Assembly (NCBI GenBank): GCA_964428355.1
Contig: CAYRYU010000177.1
Coordinates: 1 to 7,681, forward strand
Length of the DNA: 7,681 bases
Direction of reading: 5' to 3'
Origin: CAYRYU01 sp964428355
Lineage (GTDB): Bacteria > Muiribacteriota > Ozemobacteria > Ozemobacterales > Ozemobacteraceae
Shown here piece after piece: positions 1 through 4,841 of the stretch. The notes below the pieces were generated by a model that had not been told where the DNA came from, did no database searches, and saw only the letters and a program-made list of their open reading frames with translations. Both the position numbers and the translations under genes were made by a program. Each line of letters starts with the position of its first letter. Positions within the stretch are counted from its first letter, which is position 1.

Positions 1-55
1 CCGAGTTCTACAAATTCCTTAGCGTGCGTAAATTTCCGTTTGGTGGGGTGACCCC
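1..55 (-). mobile_element. Tn3-family transposon end (terminal inverted repeat, outward facing)
   Basis: Positions 18-55 form a 38-bp sequence that on the minus strand begins GGGGTCACCCC and ends GCACGCTAAG. This matches the length, GGGG tip and TAAG inner end known for Tn3-family inverted repeats (Tn21 type, from memory). The same sequence occurs inverted at 7629-7666, and perfect identity covers 16-55. The GGGG tip is at 55 and the TAAG side points left, so the transposon body lies beyond position 1. Bases 1-15 would belong to the element interior and no longer match the other end perfectly. The 5 bp after the tip (56-60, caaaa) and the 5 bp before the other tip (7624-7628, cgaaa) differ at one base, so a clean target duplication is not seen. 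Confidence 0.85.
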
Positions 56-56
56 C

Positions 57-77
57 AAAAGCCCGGACCCTCCGGGC
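57..77 (-). terminator. Intrinsic terminator for the minus-strand operon
   Basis: The arms gcccgga (61-67) and tccgggc (71-77) pair perfectly around a 3-nt loop. On the minus strand the hairpin is followed at once by four T residues (60-57). It lies downstream of higA, which reads toward it, and directly beside the transposon tip. The U-tract is short, so strength is uncertain. Confidence 0.55.
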
Positions 78-112
78 CCACCACTGGGGAAGTGAGTGGG
101 TGCCGGTAAGTG

Positions 113-285
113 CTTCCTCCTTCCCCACTCCGCCGCCCATCGGTTTCCTGGGACTGCCGCCCGCCGCTCCGGGCGTCAAGGCTACTCCCCACGAAGCTTC
201 GCTTCGCGGGTCCCCTCCTTGACGTCCTCGCGTCGGTCGGCTGGAAGGGGTTACCGATGGGCGGCTCCGCTGGGGAAGGAGGAAG
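113..285. repeat. Large imperfect inverted repeat with nested stem (possible structured RNA or DNA site)
   Basis: Left arm 113-144 and right arm 253-285 are complementary over 15 bp (113-127 with 271-285) and again over 12 bp (133-144 with 253-264). A small asymmetric internal loop separates the blocks and reads ctccg on both sides (128-132 and 265-269). Inside the 108-nt interior, cgtcaagg (174-181) pairs with ccttgacg (217-224), and the short palindrome cgaagcttcg (192-201) sits near the apex. The whole could fold as one long branched hairpin. It lies between the toxin-antitoxin operon and the transposon end, in a region with no convincing gene. A structured RNA, a single-strand origin, an oriT, or a miniature mobile element are all possible. 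I recognise none of them. Confidence 0.7.
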
Positions 286-302
286 AGAACGGCCGGCCCG
301 CT

Positions 303-333
303 TGGTCGCCGTCCAGAAAACGGACGGCGACCA
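303..333 (-). terminator. Perfect 12-bp hairpin downstream of higA
   Basis: The arms 303-314 (tggtcgccgtcc) and 322-333 (ggacggcgacca) are perfectly complementary around a 7-nt loop. The hairpin starts about 15 nt after the higA stop codon on the minus strand. There is no T-tract after it, so it may protect the mRNA 3' end or pause polymerase ahead of the stronger terminator candidate at 57-77. Confidence 0.5.
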
Positions 334-348
334 GGCGGGAAACCGTCG

Positions 349-816
349 TCAGTTCTTCGCGGTGTCCGCCGGCAGGAAGACTTCCGGCGGAACCTTGAAC
401 CGCCGGGCCAGCGCCGAGATATGCCGCAGGTTCAGATCCCGCCGGCCCGCAAGGATCTCCGAAACCACGCCCTGGCTGCCCAGTTCCGGCAGATCCTGCT
501 GCCGGAGGCCGTGCTGGTCCATCAGGAACCTCAGCATCTCCACGCCGCTCACGTCGTCCATCGGCTGTTGCGCCTCGTCGTATTCCCGGAGCCGCATCTC
601 GAGGATGTCCATCAACCCGCACAGCGGGTGCTTCTTCCTCTTCCCGATCTCGGCGATGACCTCTTCCATGAAGGCGGTCACCCGGTCGTAGTCCTCGTCC
701 GACCGGATCCGGTCCACGGCCACGATCTTTACCGCGTCCAGCCACTTGTCCAGCAGGGTCGGCCGGCGGGCCGGCTTGCCCTTCCCGGCATGGCCGTTGG
801 TGGTCGTTCCCTTCAT
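349..816 (-). CDS. higA: HigA-type antitoxin (HTH, Xre family)
   Basis: This 155-residue protein is the likely antitoxin partner of the HigB toxin encoded just upstream. It should bind and neutralise HigB and, with it, repress the operon. Residues 95-148 form a Cro/C1-type helix-turn-helix, with QQDLPELGSQGVVSEILAG followed by an ALARRF segment and PPEVFL. This arrangement closely recalls E. coli HigA (YgjM), which has DLPEIGSKSMVS at the same place (recalled, not searched). The N-terminal 90 residues are mostly helical and charged and should hold the toxin contact. The protein is slightly longer than the approximately 138-residue E. coli protein because of a basic N-terminal stretch. The start is supported by a GAGGTGA ribosome binding site overlapping the toxin stop codon, 9 nt after the toxin gene. 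Toxin-before-antitoxin order is the norm for higBA. Confidence 0.88.
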   Translation of the reverse strand: MKGTTTNGHAGKGKPARRPTLLDKWLDAVKIVAVDRIRSDEDYDRVTAFMEEVIAEIGKRKKHPLCGLMDILEMRLREYDEAQQPMDDVSGVEMLRFLMDQHGLRQQDLPELGSQGVVSEILAGRRDLNLRHISALARRFKVPPEVFLPADTAKN

Positions 817-825
817 GGCTTCACC

Positions 826-1128
826 TCACTTCTTCCGGCGCTTCGGCTTCCAGGCCCCGCGGTCGTAGTCCTCGTGGGTCAGGACGTCCACGATGAAAAC
901 CTTCTGCCACCGGTATTCGACCTTCGTCACCAGGCGGAACTTGTTCCCCCCGATGTTGAACACGCACAGGCCCTGCACGTCATCGGTCGCCGGAAACATC
1001 GCCCGGATCTCCATCAGGTTCCTGAACACCGCCCGGCTCACGATCTTGAACCAGGCATCCAGCGGACCTTTCGCCTCTGGGTGGTCCGCCGCGAAGGCGT
1101 TGAGTCTCCGTCGGGTGATGATGTGCAT
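826..1128 (-). CDS. higB: HigB-type mRNA interferase toxin
   Basis: This 100-residue protein belongs to the HigB branch of the RelE-like toxins, which cleave mRNA on the ribosome. It resembles E. coli HigB (YgjN) along its length: an MHIIT start, VFNIGGNKFRLV at 56-67, and VFIVDVLTHEDYD at 77-89, followed by a basic tail KPKRRKK. The family equivalents in YgjN are VFNVGGNELRVV and EVMTHKEYD (recalled). Length is normal and no disruption is seen, so the toxin is probably intact. Translation starts after an AGGA-like site (aggacagg) directly ahead of the ATG. The gene is first in a two-gene operon with higA and is preceded by a promoter carrying a palindrome. On a plasmid the pair most likely acts in post-segregational maintenance. 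Confidence 0.9.
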   Translation of the reverse strand: MHIITRRRLNAFAADHPEAKGPLDAWFKIVSRAVFRNLMEIRAMFPATDDVQGLCVFNIGGNKFRLVTKVEYRWQKVFIVDVLTHEDYDRGAWKPKRRKK

Positions 1129-1137
1129 CCTGTCCTA

Positions 1138-1166
1138 AATATATCTCAAAATGAGATATTCCTCAA
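1138..1166 (-). promoter_or_regulatory. higBA promoter with operator in the -35/-10 spacer
   Basis: On the minus strand TTGAGG (1166-1161) and TATATT (1143-1138) are separated by exactly 17 bp and fit a sigma-70 promoter. The perfect dyad atatctca-aaa-tgagatat occupies 1141-1159, filling the spacer and touching the -10. A bound HigA or HigBA complex there would block polymerase, as known for higBA operons. The -35 overlaps the stop codon of the upstream gene (1165-1163). The -10 lies so close to the higB ATG (1128) that the transcript leader would be only a few nucleotides. Either higB is read nearly leaderless or the true start site lies further upstream. Confidence 0.7.
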
Positions 1167-2641
1167 GAGGTTCTTTTCGGCGGGGGCAGTTGGGCGACGC
1201 CCTCCAGGAACCGCCGCCGCACCAGAGCCTTGTCGGATGCGTCGCTGTCGACGCCCCAGATCGTCACCACCCGCTTCCCGCCCGGGTATTCCTGTTCCGT
1301 TTTCAGCCGCGGGTCCCCGATCGTCTCGAACCATCGCAAGGCCTTCGTGATCGAGCTCATGGACGACGGCGGAATGGGAAAGATCTGCGATCCCTTCTGC
1401 TCATACCGCGCCACCCGCGCCTTGCCGCCGGGCAGCGCCGCGTCCGGGATGTCCTTCGCTTCCCACAGGACCGTCGTCCGGGCGATCTTCAGCCCCTGCT
1501 TGGCCATCCCCTCCAGAAAGCTGTTCCGGATGGACACGCCGGCGGGGTTGATGTCGGTCATGATGAACACCGACAGCTCCCGGTCCCCGATCACCGCCCG
1601 CAGATCGTCGGCGAAATACTCCATCGTCAGCACCGACGGCTCGCCGCCAAGGCAGTCGTAGGAGCACCCGACCTCCGCGGCCCAGGTCTGGGCGTCCACC
1701 AGTTGGCCGCCTTTCTCCAGCACCAGAACGATATCCGGCCGCACCTTTCCCACGTCGTGGAAAAGCTTCTTCATGTCCAGGAAGCCGAAGTCCTTGTACC
1801 GGAACAGCCGTTGGTCCTCGATCAGCTCCCGGAGCGCATCGTAGAAGATGTCCACGTCATCCGGGTTCAGGATCTCATCCCCGCCGAGCGCGTTCTTCAC
1901 CTCATACCAGAAGGTCCGGATGTTCCCCGTGAACGGCTTCTGGATCCCCTTCCGGATCCAACTCCAGTTCTGCCAGATGATGCTTTTCACCAGGCGTCGC
2001 TTGTCGATGACCCCGACCCCGGCCTGACGGAAATAGGTCATCGTCCGTTCCAGCCCGAACCGCACGATTTGCCACTTGGCGATGTAGGCATCAACCGCCG
2101 CCTGGTCCTTCGGATCCAGCTTGTAGCGTTCCCGCCAGCCGAAATCGATGATCCCCAGATTCCGGAGCTTCTTGTCGTCCGGATGCTCCGGCACGACGTG
2201 ATGCAGGCTTCCGAGGCCCAAAGCCTTCTTCAGACCCTTGGCGTAGGTCGAGGTGACCGGAACCCGGGCATCCGCCCCGGCTATCTGTATTTCGCACTCG
2301 TCCGCCGCGGATCGCGCCGGCCCCGATCGCCGCCGGGGCGTTTCGTCCGGGTCCGCCGGATCCTCGGGATACCGTTCGTAGACCTCGACCACCCGGTCGA
2401 CGGCCACCAGGTAGGACCGGTGGCACTGCACGAACAGCCCTTTCAAAGCGCGGTTCAGGTCCTGGAGGTTCTCGGTGAGCTTGTAAGGCTCCTTCCGGCC
2501 TTCCACATACGCGAGCGTCGCGGCCGGCGTCGCCTGGAAATACGCGACATCCCGCGCCCGGAAGGCCTGGCTGTCCTTCGACCACAGCCGCCGGCCCCGG
2601 AGCGCCAGGCGCTCGACCAGCTCCGCGATGATCTCCGTCAT
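1163..2641 (-). CDS. LytTR domain fused to Spo11/topoisomerase VI A-like protein with Toprim
   Basis: This 492-residue protein has two parts. Residues about 21-142 form a LytTR-type DNA-binding domain: ARDVAYFQATPAATLAYVEG, then NLQDLNRALKGLF, the signature VQCHRSYLVAVDRVVEV (71-87) and a closing strand ARVPVTSTYAKGLKKAL. A Pro/Arg-rich insert (about 91-112) interrupts it. Residues about 180-400 resemble the Spo11/TopoVI-A fold. NIRTFWYEVKN (240-250) sits where Spo11 has VRDIFY, making Tyr246 the candidate nucleophile. A Toprim domain follows: VLVLEKGG with Glu309, the GGEPS turn (332-336), and MTDINPAG with Asp363. The second acidic position of the usual DxD is Asn365. Known relatives make 5'-linked double-strand breaks, and standalone versions (Mini-A) occur on mobile elements. 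The ATG at 2641 is chosen because it overlaps the upstream stop as TGATG and starts a clean domain; a longer reading from 2722 would run inside the upstream gene. No B subunit is present. Activity and target are inferred only. Confidence 0.82.
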   Translation of the reverse strand: MTEIIAELVERLALRGRRLWSKDSQAFRARDVAYFQATPAATLAYVEGRKEPYKLTENLQDLNRALKGLFVQCHRSYLVAVDRVVEVYERYPEDPADPDETPRRRSGPARSAADECEIQIAGADARVPVTSTYAKGLKKALGLGSLHHVVPEHPDDKKLRNLGIIDFGWRERYKLDPKDQAAVDAYIAKWQIVRFGLERTMTYFRQAGVGVIDKRRLVKSIIWQNWSWIRKGIQKPFTGNIRTFWYEVKNALGGDEILNPDDVDIFYDALRELIEDQRLFRYKDFGFLDMKKLFHDVGKVRPDIVLVLEKGGQLVDAQTWAAEVGCSYDCLGGEPSVLTMEYFADDLRAVIGDRELSVFIMTDINPAGVSIRNSFLEGMAKQGLKIARTTVLWEAKDIPDAALPGGKARVARYEQKGSQIFPIPPSSMSSITKALRWFETIGDPRLKTEQEYPGGKRVVTIWGVDSDASDKALVRRRFLEGVAQLPPPKRTS

Positions 2642-3108
2642 CAGCCCAGCCGCTTTTCGAACTCGGGCAGGAATGTGGCCGTGACGGCGTTCTTCACCGG
2701 CGCCTCGATTCCCTCGAACCACAGATCCCGGGCGTTGGTGACCTTGATGCCCCGGATCTTCGTCATGTTGACGATGTAAAACTTGCTGGTTTGCAGGAAA
2801 TGCGGATGATCGGCCAGTTTCTTCCCGACCTCCCCGAGGCCCATGCTGGTGTAGTAGATCTTCCCGCCGGCAGTCACCAGAGCCGTTTCCTCGCGGCCCG
2901 CATCGGCCCTGGTTGTGATGTAGCAGACCTCGCAGAGCGCGAGCAGGAAGACCGCCATCGCCGGGTCCGGCGGCTCGACGGCGATCCGCTTCACGGGAGG
3001 ATCGATCGACCGCAGCCGCTCGAGGATCTTCTCCAGGATCGGGGCGTCATCCCTCTTCACGCCTTTGCCGCCGGTCTTCACGGAACTTCTTCCGGTGCGC
3101 GTTTTCAT
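2641..3108 (-). CDS. LytTR DNA-binding domain protein
   Basis: This 155-residue protein has no receiver domain. After a basic N-terminal segment (1-20) and a short helical region (21-45), residues about 55-152 form a LytTR-like domain: ALCEVCYITTRADAGRE, GGKIYYTSMGLGEVGKKL, then FLQTSKFYIVNMTKIRGIKV (104-123). The last block is the family's conserved F-x-R-x-HRSYIVN-x-x-KI block, with SKF replacing the usual HRS. LytTR proteins bind DNA as tandem or paired beta-rich domains, normally to direct repeats. The start at 3108 forms an ATGA overlap with the 82-residue gene upstream and follows an AGGGGTGAAGG ribosome binding site. The stop overlaps the next ATG as TGATG. All three genes are thus likely one translationally coupled unit. 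Its LytTR domain could pair with that of the downstream Spo11-like fusion to form a heteromeric DNA-recognition unit (inference). Confidence 0.75.
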   Translation of the reverse strand: MKTRTGRSSVKTGGKGVKRDDAPILEKILERLRSIDPPVKRIAVEPPDPAMAVFLLALCEVCYITTRADAGREETALVTAGGKIYYTSMGLGEVGKKLADHPHFLQTSKFYIVNMTKIRGIKVTNARDLWFEGIEAPVKNAVTATFLPEFEKRLG

Positions 3109-3353
3109 GCCTTCACCCCTTTCCGGGAAACCCGTTTCCTGCCGGCATCTTTCACGACGGTCGTCGTTTCCCGGCACTGGAACAACACCGCCAGGTCTTC
3201 GGTGCTGCAATCGCTGATCTCCAGAGTGGCTCCCTTTTCGGAAAGCGCCTGGATCAGGACATCTTCGAGGCCACCGTCAACCATGTAGGTAAAAAACCGT
3301 TTGGCCATGGCATCCGACTTCGGCCCCGCGAACGTGATTTGAACCGTCTTCAT
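3105..3353 (-). CDS. Hypothetical 82-residue protein leading the LytTR/Spo11-like operon
   Basis: I do not recognise this protein. It begins with a strand-like MKTVQITFAG, followed by a probable helix (AMAKRFFTYMVDGGLEDVLIQALSEKG), a second strand (TLEISDC) and another short helix (EDLAVLFQCR). It ends in a basic tail, VKDAGRKRVSRKGVKA. There is no signal peptide or membrane segment, so it should be cytosolic. Coding potential is supported by its fixed position: its stop codon overlaps the start of the LytTR gene as ATGA, and an AAGGGTG site lies about 10 nt ahead of its ATG. Coupling implies it is made together with the LytTR protein and the Spo11-like fusion, so it may be a small partner or regulator of that system. 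No function can be assigned. Confidence 0.7.
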   Translation of the reverse strand: MKTVQITFAGPKSDAMAKRFFTYMVDGGLEDVLIQALSEKGATLEISDCSTEDLAVLFQCRETTTVVKDAGRKRVSRKGVKA

Positions 3354-3517
3354 GTCTTACACCCTTTCGGAAACGCCCTCCCCCACCCCGCCCCCTGGGT
3401 CCTGATCCGGCCCTGTGGGGTTCGTATTTCCGGTTTCCCTCGAAACAGCCAGAGAAGCCGAAATACGATCCCTGTACGGCCGGTTCAGCCCTTTTGATGC
3501 CGGTTGGCGGAAGCCGT
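3354..3517 (-). promoter_or_regulatory. Gap with nested inverted repeats ahead of the LytTR/Spo11-like operon
   Basis: This stretch separates the DUF3006-like genes from the three-gene operon. It has no gene. The outer arms cgtatttc (3423-3430) and gaaatacg (3460-3467) are perfectly complementary. They enclose a small hairpin gtttc-cctc-gaaac (3433-3446). The dyad could be an operator or a leader RNA hairpin for the operon beginning at 3353. I see no good -35/-10 pair, and a C-rich run (3379-3402) lies between the dyad and the start codon. Confidence 0.45.
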
Positions 3518-3700
3518 TCATTCGTCCTTCAAGATGACCATGACCTTGTCGCCTTCCTTCAGGTCGGTCTTCTTCAGCTTCTTCTTGTCGACGTAGACTT
3601 CCTTCGTCGCTTCCGGGTCCTTCGGATCCCGGATCACCACGACCGCGATGTCACCCTCGACCCGGTCGACGGTCCCGGCAACCTTCTTTCCGTTGGCCAT
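3518..3700 (-). CDS. DUF3006-like small protein (paralogue 2)
   Basis: This 60-residue acidic/basic beta-rich protein reads KKVAGTVDRVEGDIAVVVIRD followed by EVYVDKKKLKKTDLKEGDKVMVILKDE. The VDR-EG-D-AVV opening and the closing EGD-V-V pattern are those of the small DUF3006 family, whose function is unknown. It is a clear paralogue of the protein encoded just upstream (3965-3732): both share VAG-VDR-EG-I-VVVIRDP and K-EL/DL-EGD-V. It is translated from a strong AGGAGGA site 7 nt before the ATG, the best ribosome binding site in the window, suggesting abundant synthesis. The compact beta pattern resembles a small SH3-like barrel, so a nucleic-acid or protein binding role is possible but unproven. 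Confidence 0.75.
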   Translation of the reverse strand: MANGKKVAGTVDRVEGDIAVVVIRDPKDPEATKEVYVDKKKLKKTDLKEGDKVMVILKDE

Positions 3701-3731
3701 TCTCCGATCCTCCTATCTGCAGATTACACCA

Positions 3732-3965
3732 TCAATCCAGGACGACCGTCACCCGGTCCCCTTCCTGCAGCTCGATCTTCTTGAACCGGTCGCGCGGCAC
3801 GTAGAGTTCCCGGGTGCAATCAGGGTTGTCGGGGTCGCGGATCACCACGACGACGATGTTCCCCTCGATCCGGTCCACCACCCCGGCCACCCGTTTTTCC
3901 CTGGTGACCTTGGTCCGCGGAGTCGCGGTCTTGCCCGCCTTTGGGGTTTTCGTGGTCTTGGCCAT
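3732..3965 (-). CDS. DUF3006-like small protein with basic N-terminal extension (paralogue 1)
   Basis: This 77-residue protein has a Lys/Thr/Pro-rich N-terminal tail of about 22 residues (AKTTKTPKAGKTATPRTK). The tail is followed by the same DUF3006-like core as its downstream neighbour: RVAGVVDRIEGNIVVVVIRD and ELYVPRDRF, then ELQEGDRVTVVLD. The basic, flexible tail is the kind that often contacts nucleic acid, but no DNA-binding motif is evident. The start lies 9 nt after the stop of the HTH/coiled-coil gene and the next gene follows 31 nt later, so the three form one likely operon. Tandem duplication followed by divergence best explains the pair. The role on the plasmid is unknown. Confidence 0.72.
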   Translation of the reverse strand: MAKTTKTPKAGKTATPRTKVTREKRVAGVVDRIEGNIVVVVIRDPDNPDCTRELYVPRDRFKKIELQEGDRVTVVLD

Positions 3966-3974
3966 CCCAGGCCT

Positions 3975-4553
3975 TCAGTTTCCCATGTTCCGGCGCAACC
4001 GCTCCGGATGAGCGATTTCGACCCAGAACCGCTTCAGGAATCCCATGCCCTCGGTCGGATCCTTCGCGGGGGCCGGATTCCAGGGCCGAACCGGTTTCGG
4101 CGGTTCCGTGAGAACGGCCGGGATCGGCGGCGGTTCCAGCCGGAGCCGGAGCGCCTGGTTGCTCTCCGTCAGCCGCGCCACTTCCCCACGCAAACCGGAA
4201 ACTTCCGTCTTGAAGGTCTCCGCCATCGTCAGCATGGCCCGTTCGAGCCCCTGGATCCTCTCTTTCAGGTCGTTCACTTCGACCGCCGGCGGTTCCGCCG
4301 GCCGGATCGCCAGGGCCGTTACCTCGGTCGGCGCTTCCGTCTTCGCCCTGGTCGCGGCTTCCCCTGCCGGGATCCCGTCCGCGATTAGCTTGGACATGAA
4401 GGCCAAGACTCCCAGCGTTTCGGCCATGAGGTAGACGGAATGACCACGTTTGATCGTCACCGCATCGAGCAGCTTCACCCAGTATCGAAGTGTGTCCGGG
4501 TGCGTGTCGAGCTTCCGTGCGGCTTCCGTGAGCTTTACGTATTCAGTGTTCAT
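3975..4553 (-). CDS. MerR-like HTH / coiled-coil DNA-binding protein
   Basis: This 192-residue protein starts with a MerR/excisionase-type winged helix: VKLTEAARKLDTHPDTLRYWVKLL (residues 6-29), followed by a short wing and MAETLGVLAFMSKLIADG. A linker with many Ala/Glu residues leads to a coiled coil (about 93-140: VNDLKERIQGLERAMLTMAE and GLRGEVARLTESNQALRLRL). A Pro-rich stretch (PPPIPAVLTEPPKPVRP) and a short C-terminal helical segment complete it. HTH plus long coiled coil resembles plasmid proteins such as KfrA or chromosome-anchoring RacA in layout, though not demonstrably in family. A segregation or nucleoid-binding role is therefore plausible. The CACGGAA array directly upstream, with two copies inside its first codons, is a candidate binding region. 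A transcription regulator is the main alternative. Confidence 0.72.
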   Translation of the reverse strand: MNTEYVKLTEAARKLDTHPDTLRYWVKLLDAVTIKRGHSVYLMAETLGVLAFMSKLIADGIPAGEAATRAKTEAPTEVTALAIRPAEPPAVEVNDLKERIQGLERAMLTMAETFKTEVSGLRGEVARLTESNQALRLRLEPPPIPAVLTEPPKPVRPWNPAPAKDPTEGMGFLKRFWVEIAHPERLRRNMGN

Positions 4554-4841
4554 CGTTGTTTCCCGCCTTGCTTTCCGTATCCCACGGAAAGATCATTCCG
4601 TGTCATCCGTGATATCGGCGGAATTCACGGAATCCTTTACCATCGCCCATCCCCGTTATCCTCCCCCGCCTCATCCACGGAACCCCGCGCAACCCACGGA
4701 AACACTCTTCCGCGGCTTACCGGAAGGATACGGAAACTCACGGAACGGCCGGATCCCCCCCGGTTTTTCATCATCCTTGCCTGGAAGGATGACGCCAGCC
4801 AGTGAAAAAGAGTATGATGCCGCCATGAGGAAACCCGCATC
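4554..4841. promoter_or_regulatory. Divergent intergenic region with CACGGAA repeat array
   Basis: This 288-bp gap separates the minus-strand HTH operon from the plus-strand recombinase gene and carries no gene. CACGGAA occurs at 4583, 4626, 4676, 4695 and 4739. An inverted copy at 4596-4602 makes cacggaa-agatca-ttccgtg (4583-4602). A second overlapping dyad pairs ctttccgt (4571-4578) with acggaaag (4584-4591). Related half-sites (tacggaaa, ccggaagg) fill the spaces. Two further inverted copies lie at 4513 and 4524 in the HTH gene. This looks like a multi-site binding region for a plasmid protein, most simply the adjacent HTH protein, acting as operator or centromere. Confidence 0.6.
4789..4818 (+). 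promoter_or_regulatory. Probable promoter of the recombinase gene
   Basis: ATGACG (4789-4794) and TATGAT (4813-4818) are separated by 18 bp and match the sigma-70 hexamers at 4/6 and 5/6 positions. Transcription would start about 15-20 nt before the ATG at 4842. A perfect dyad, tcatcctt-gcctgg-aaggatga (4771-4792), overlaps the -35 and could be an operator. Confidence 0.5.

Noticed and set aside
1..55. Terminal inverted repeats as telomeres of a linear plasmid
   Set aside because: The repeat has the length, GGGG tip and TAAG inner end of a Tn3-family end, and the orientation fits a transposon lying outside the window.
96..398. Plus-strand open frames at the left edge
   Set aside because: They cross the large inverted repeat and the end of higA antisense, and the products are Arg/Ser/Pro-rich without a domain.
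2641..2722. Upstream start for the Spo11-like protein at 2722
   Set aside because: The extra 27 residues overlap the LytTR gene in another frame, show no domain, and the TGATG overlap at 2641 gives a natural coupled start.
1151..2779. Plus-strand open frame of 542 codons
   Set aside because: It is Pro/Arg/His-rich antisense of the LytTR-Spo11-like gene, a usual artefact in GC-rich DNA.
3196..3206. ttcggtgctg as an inverted iteron in the 82-residue gene
   Set aside because: Only half of the iteron matches; the rest diverges, so chance is sufficient.
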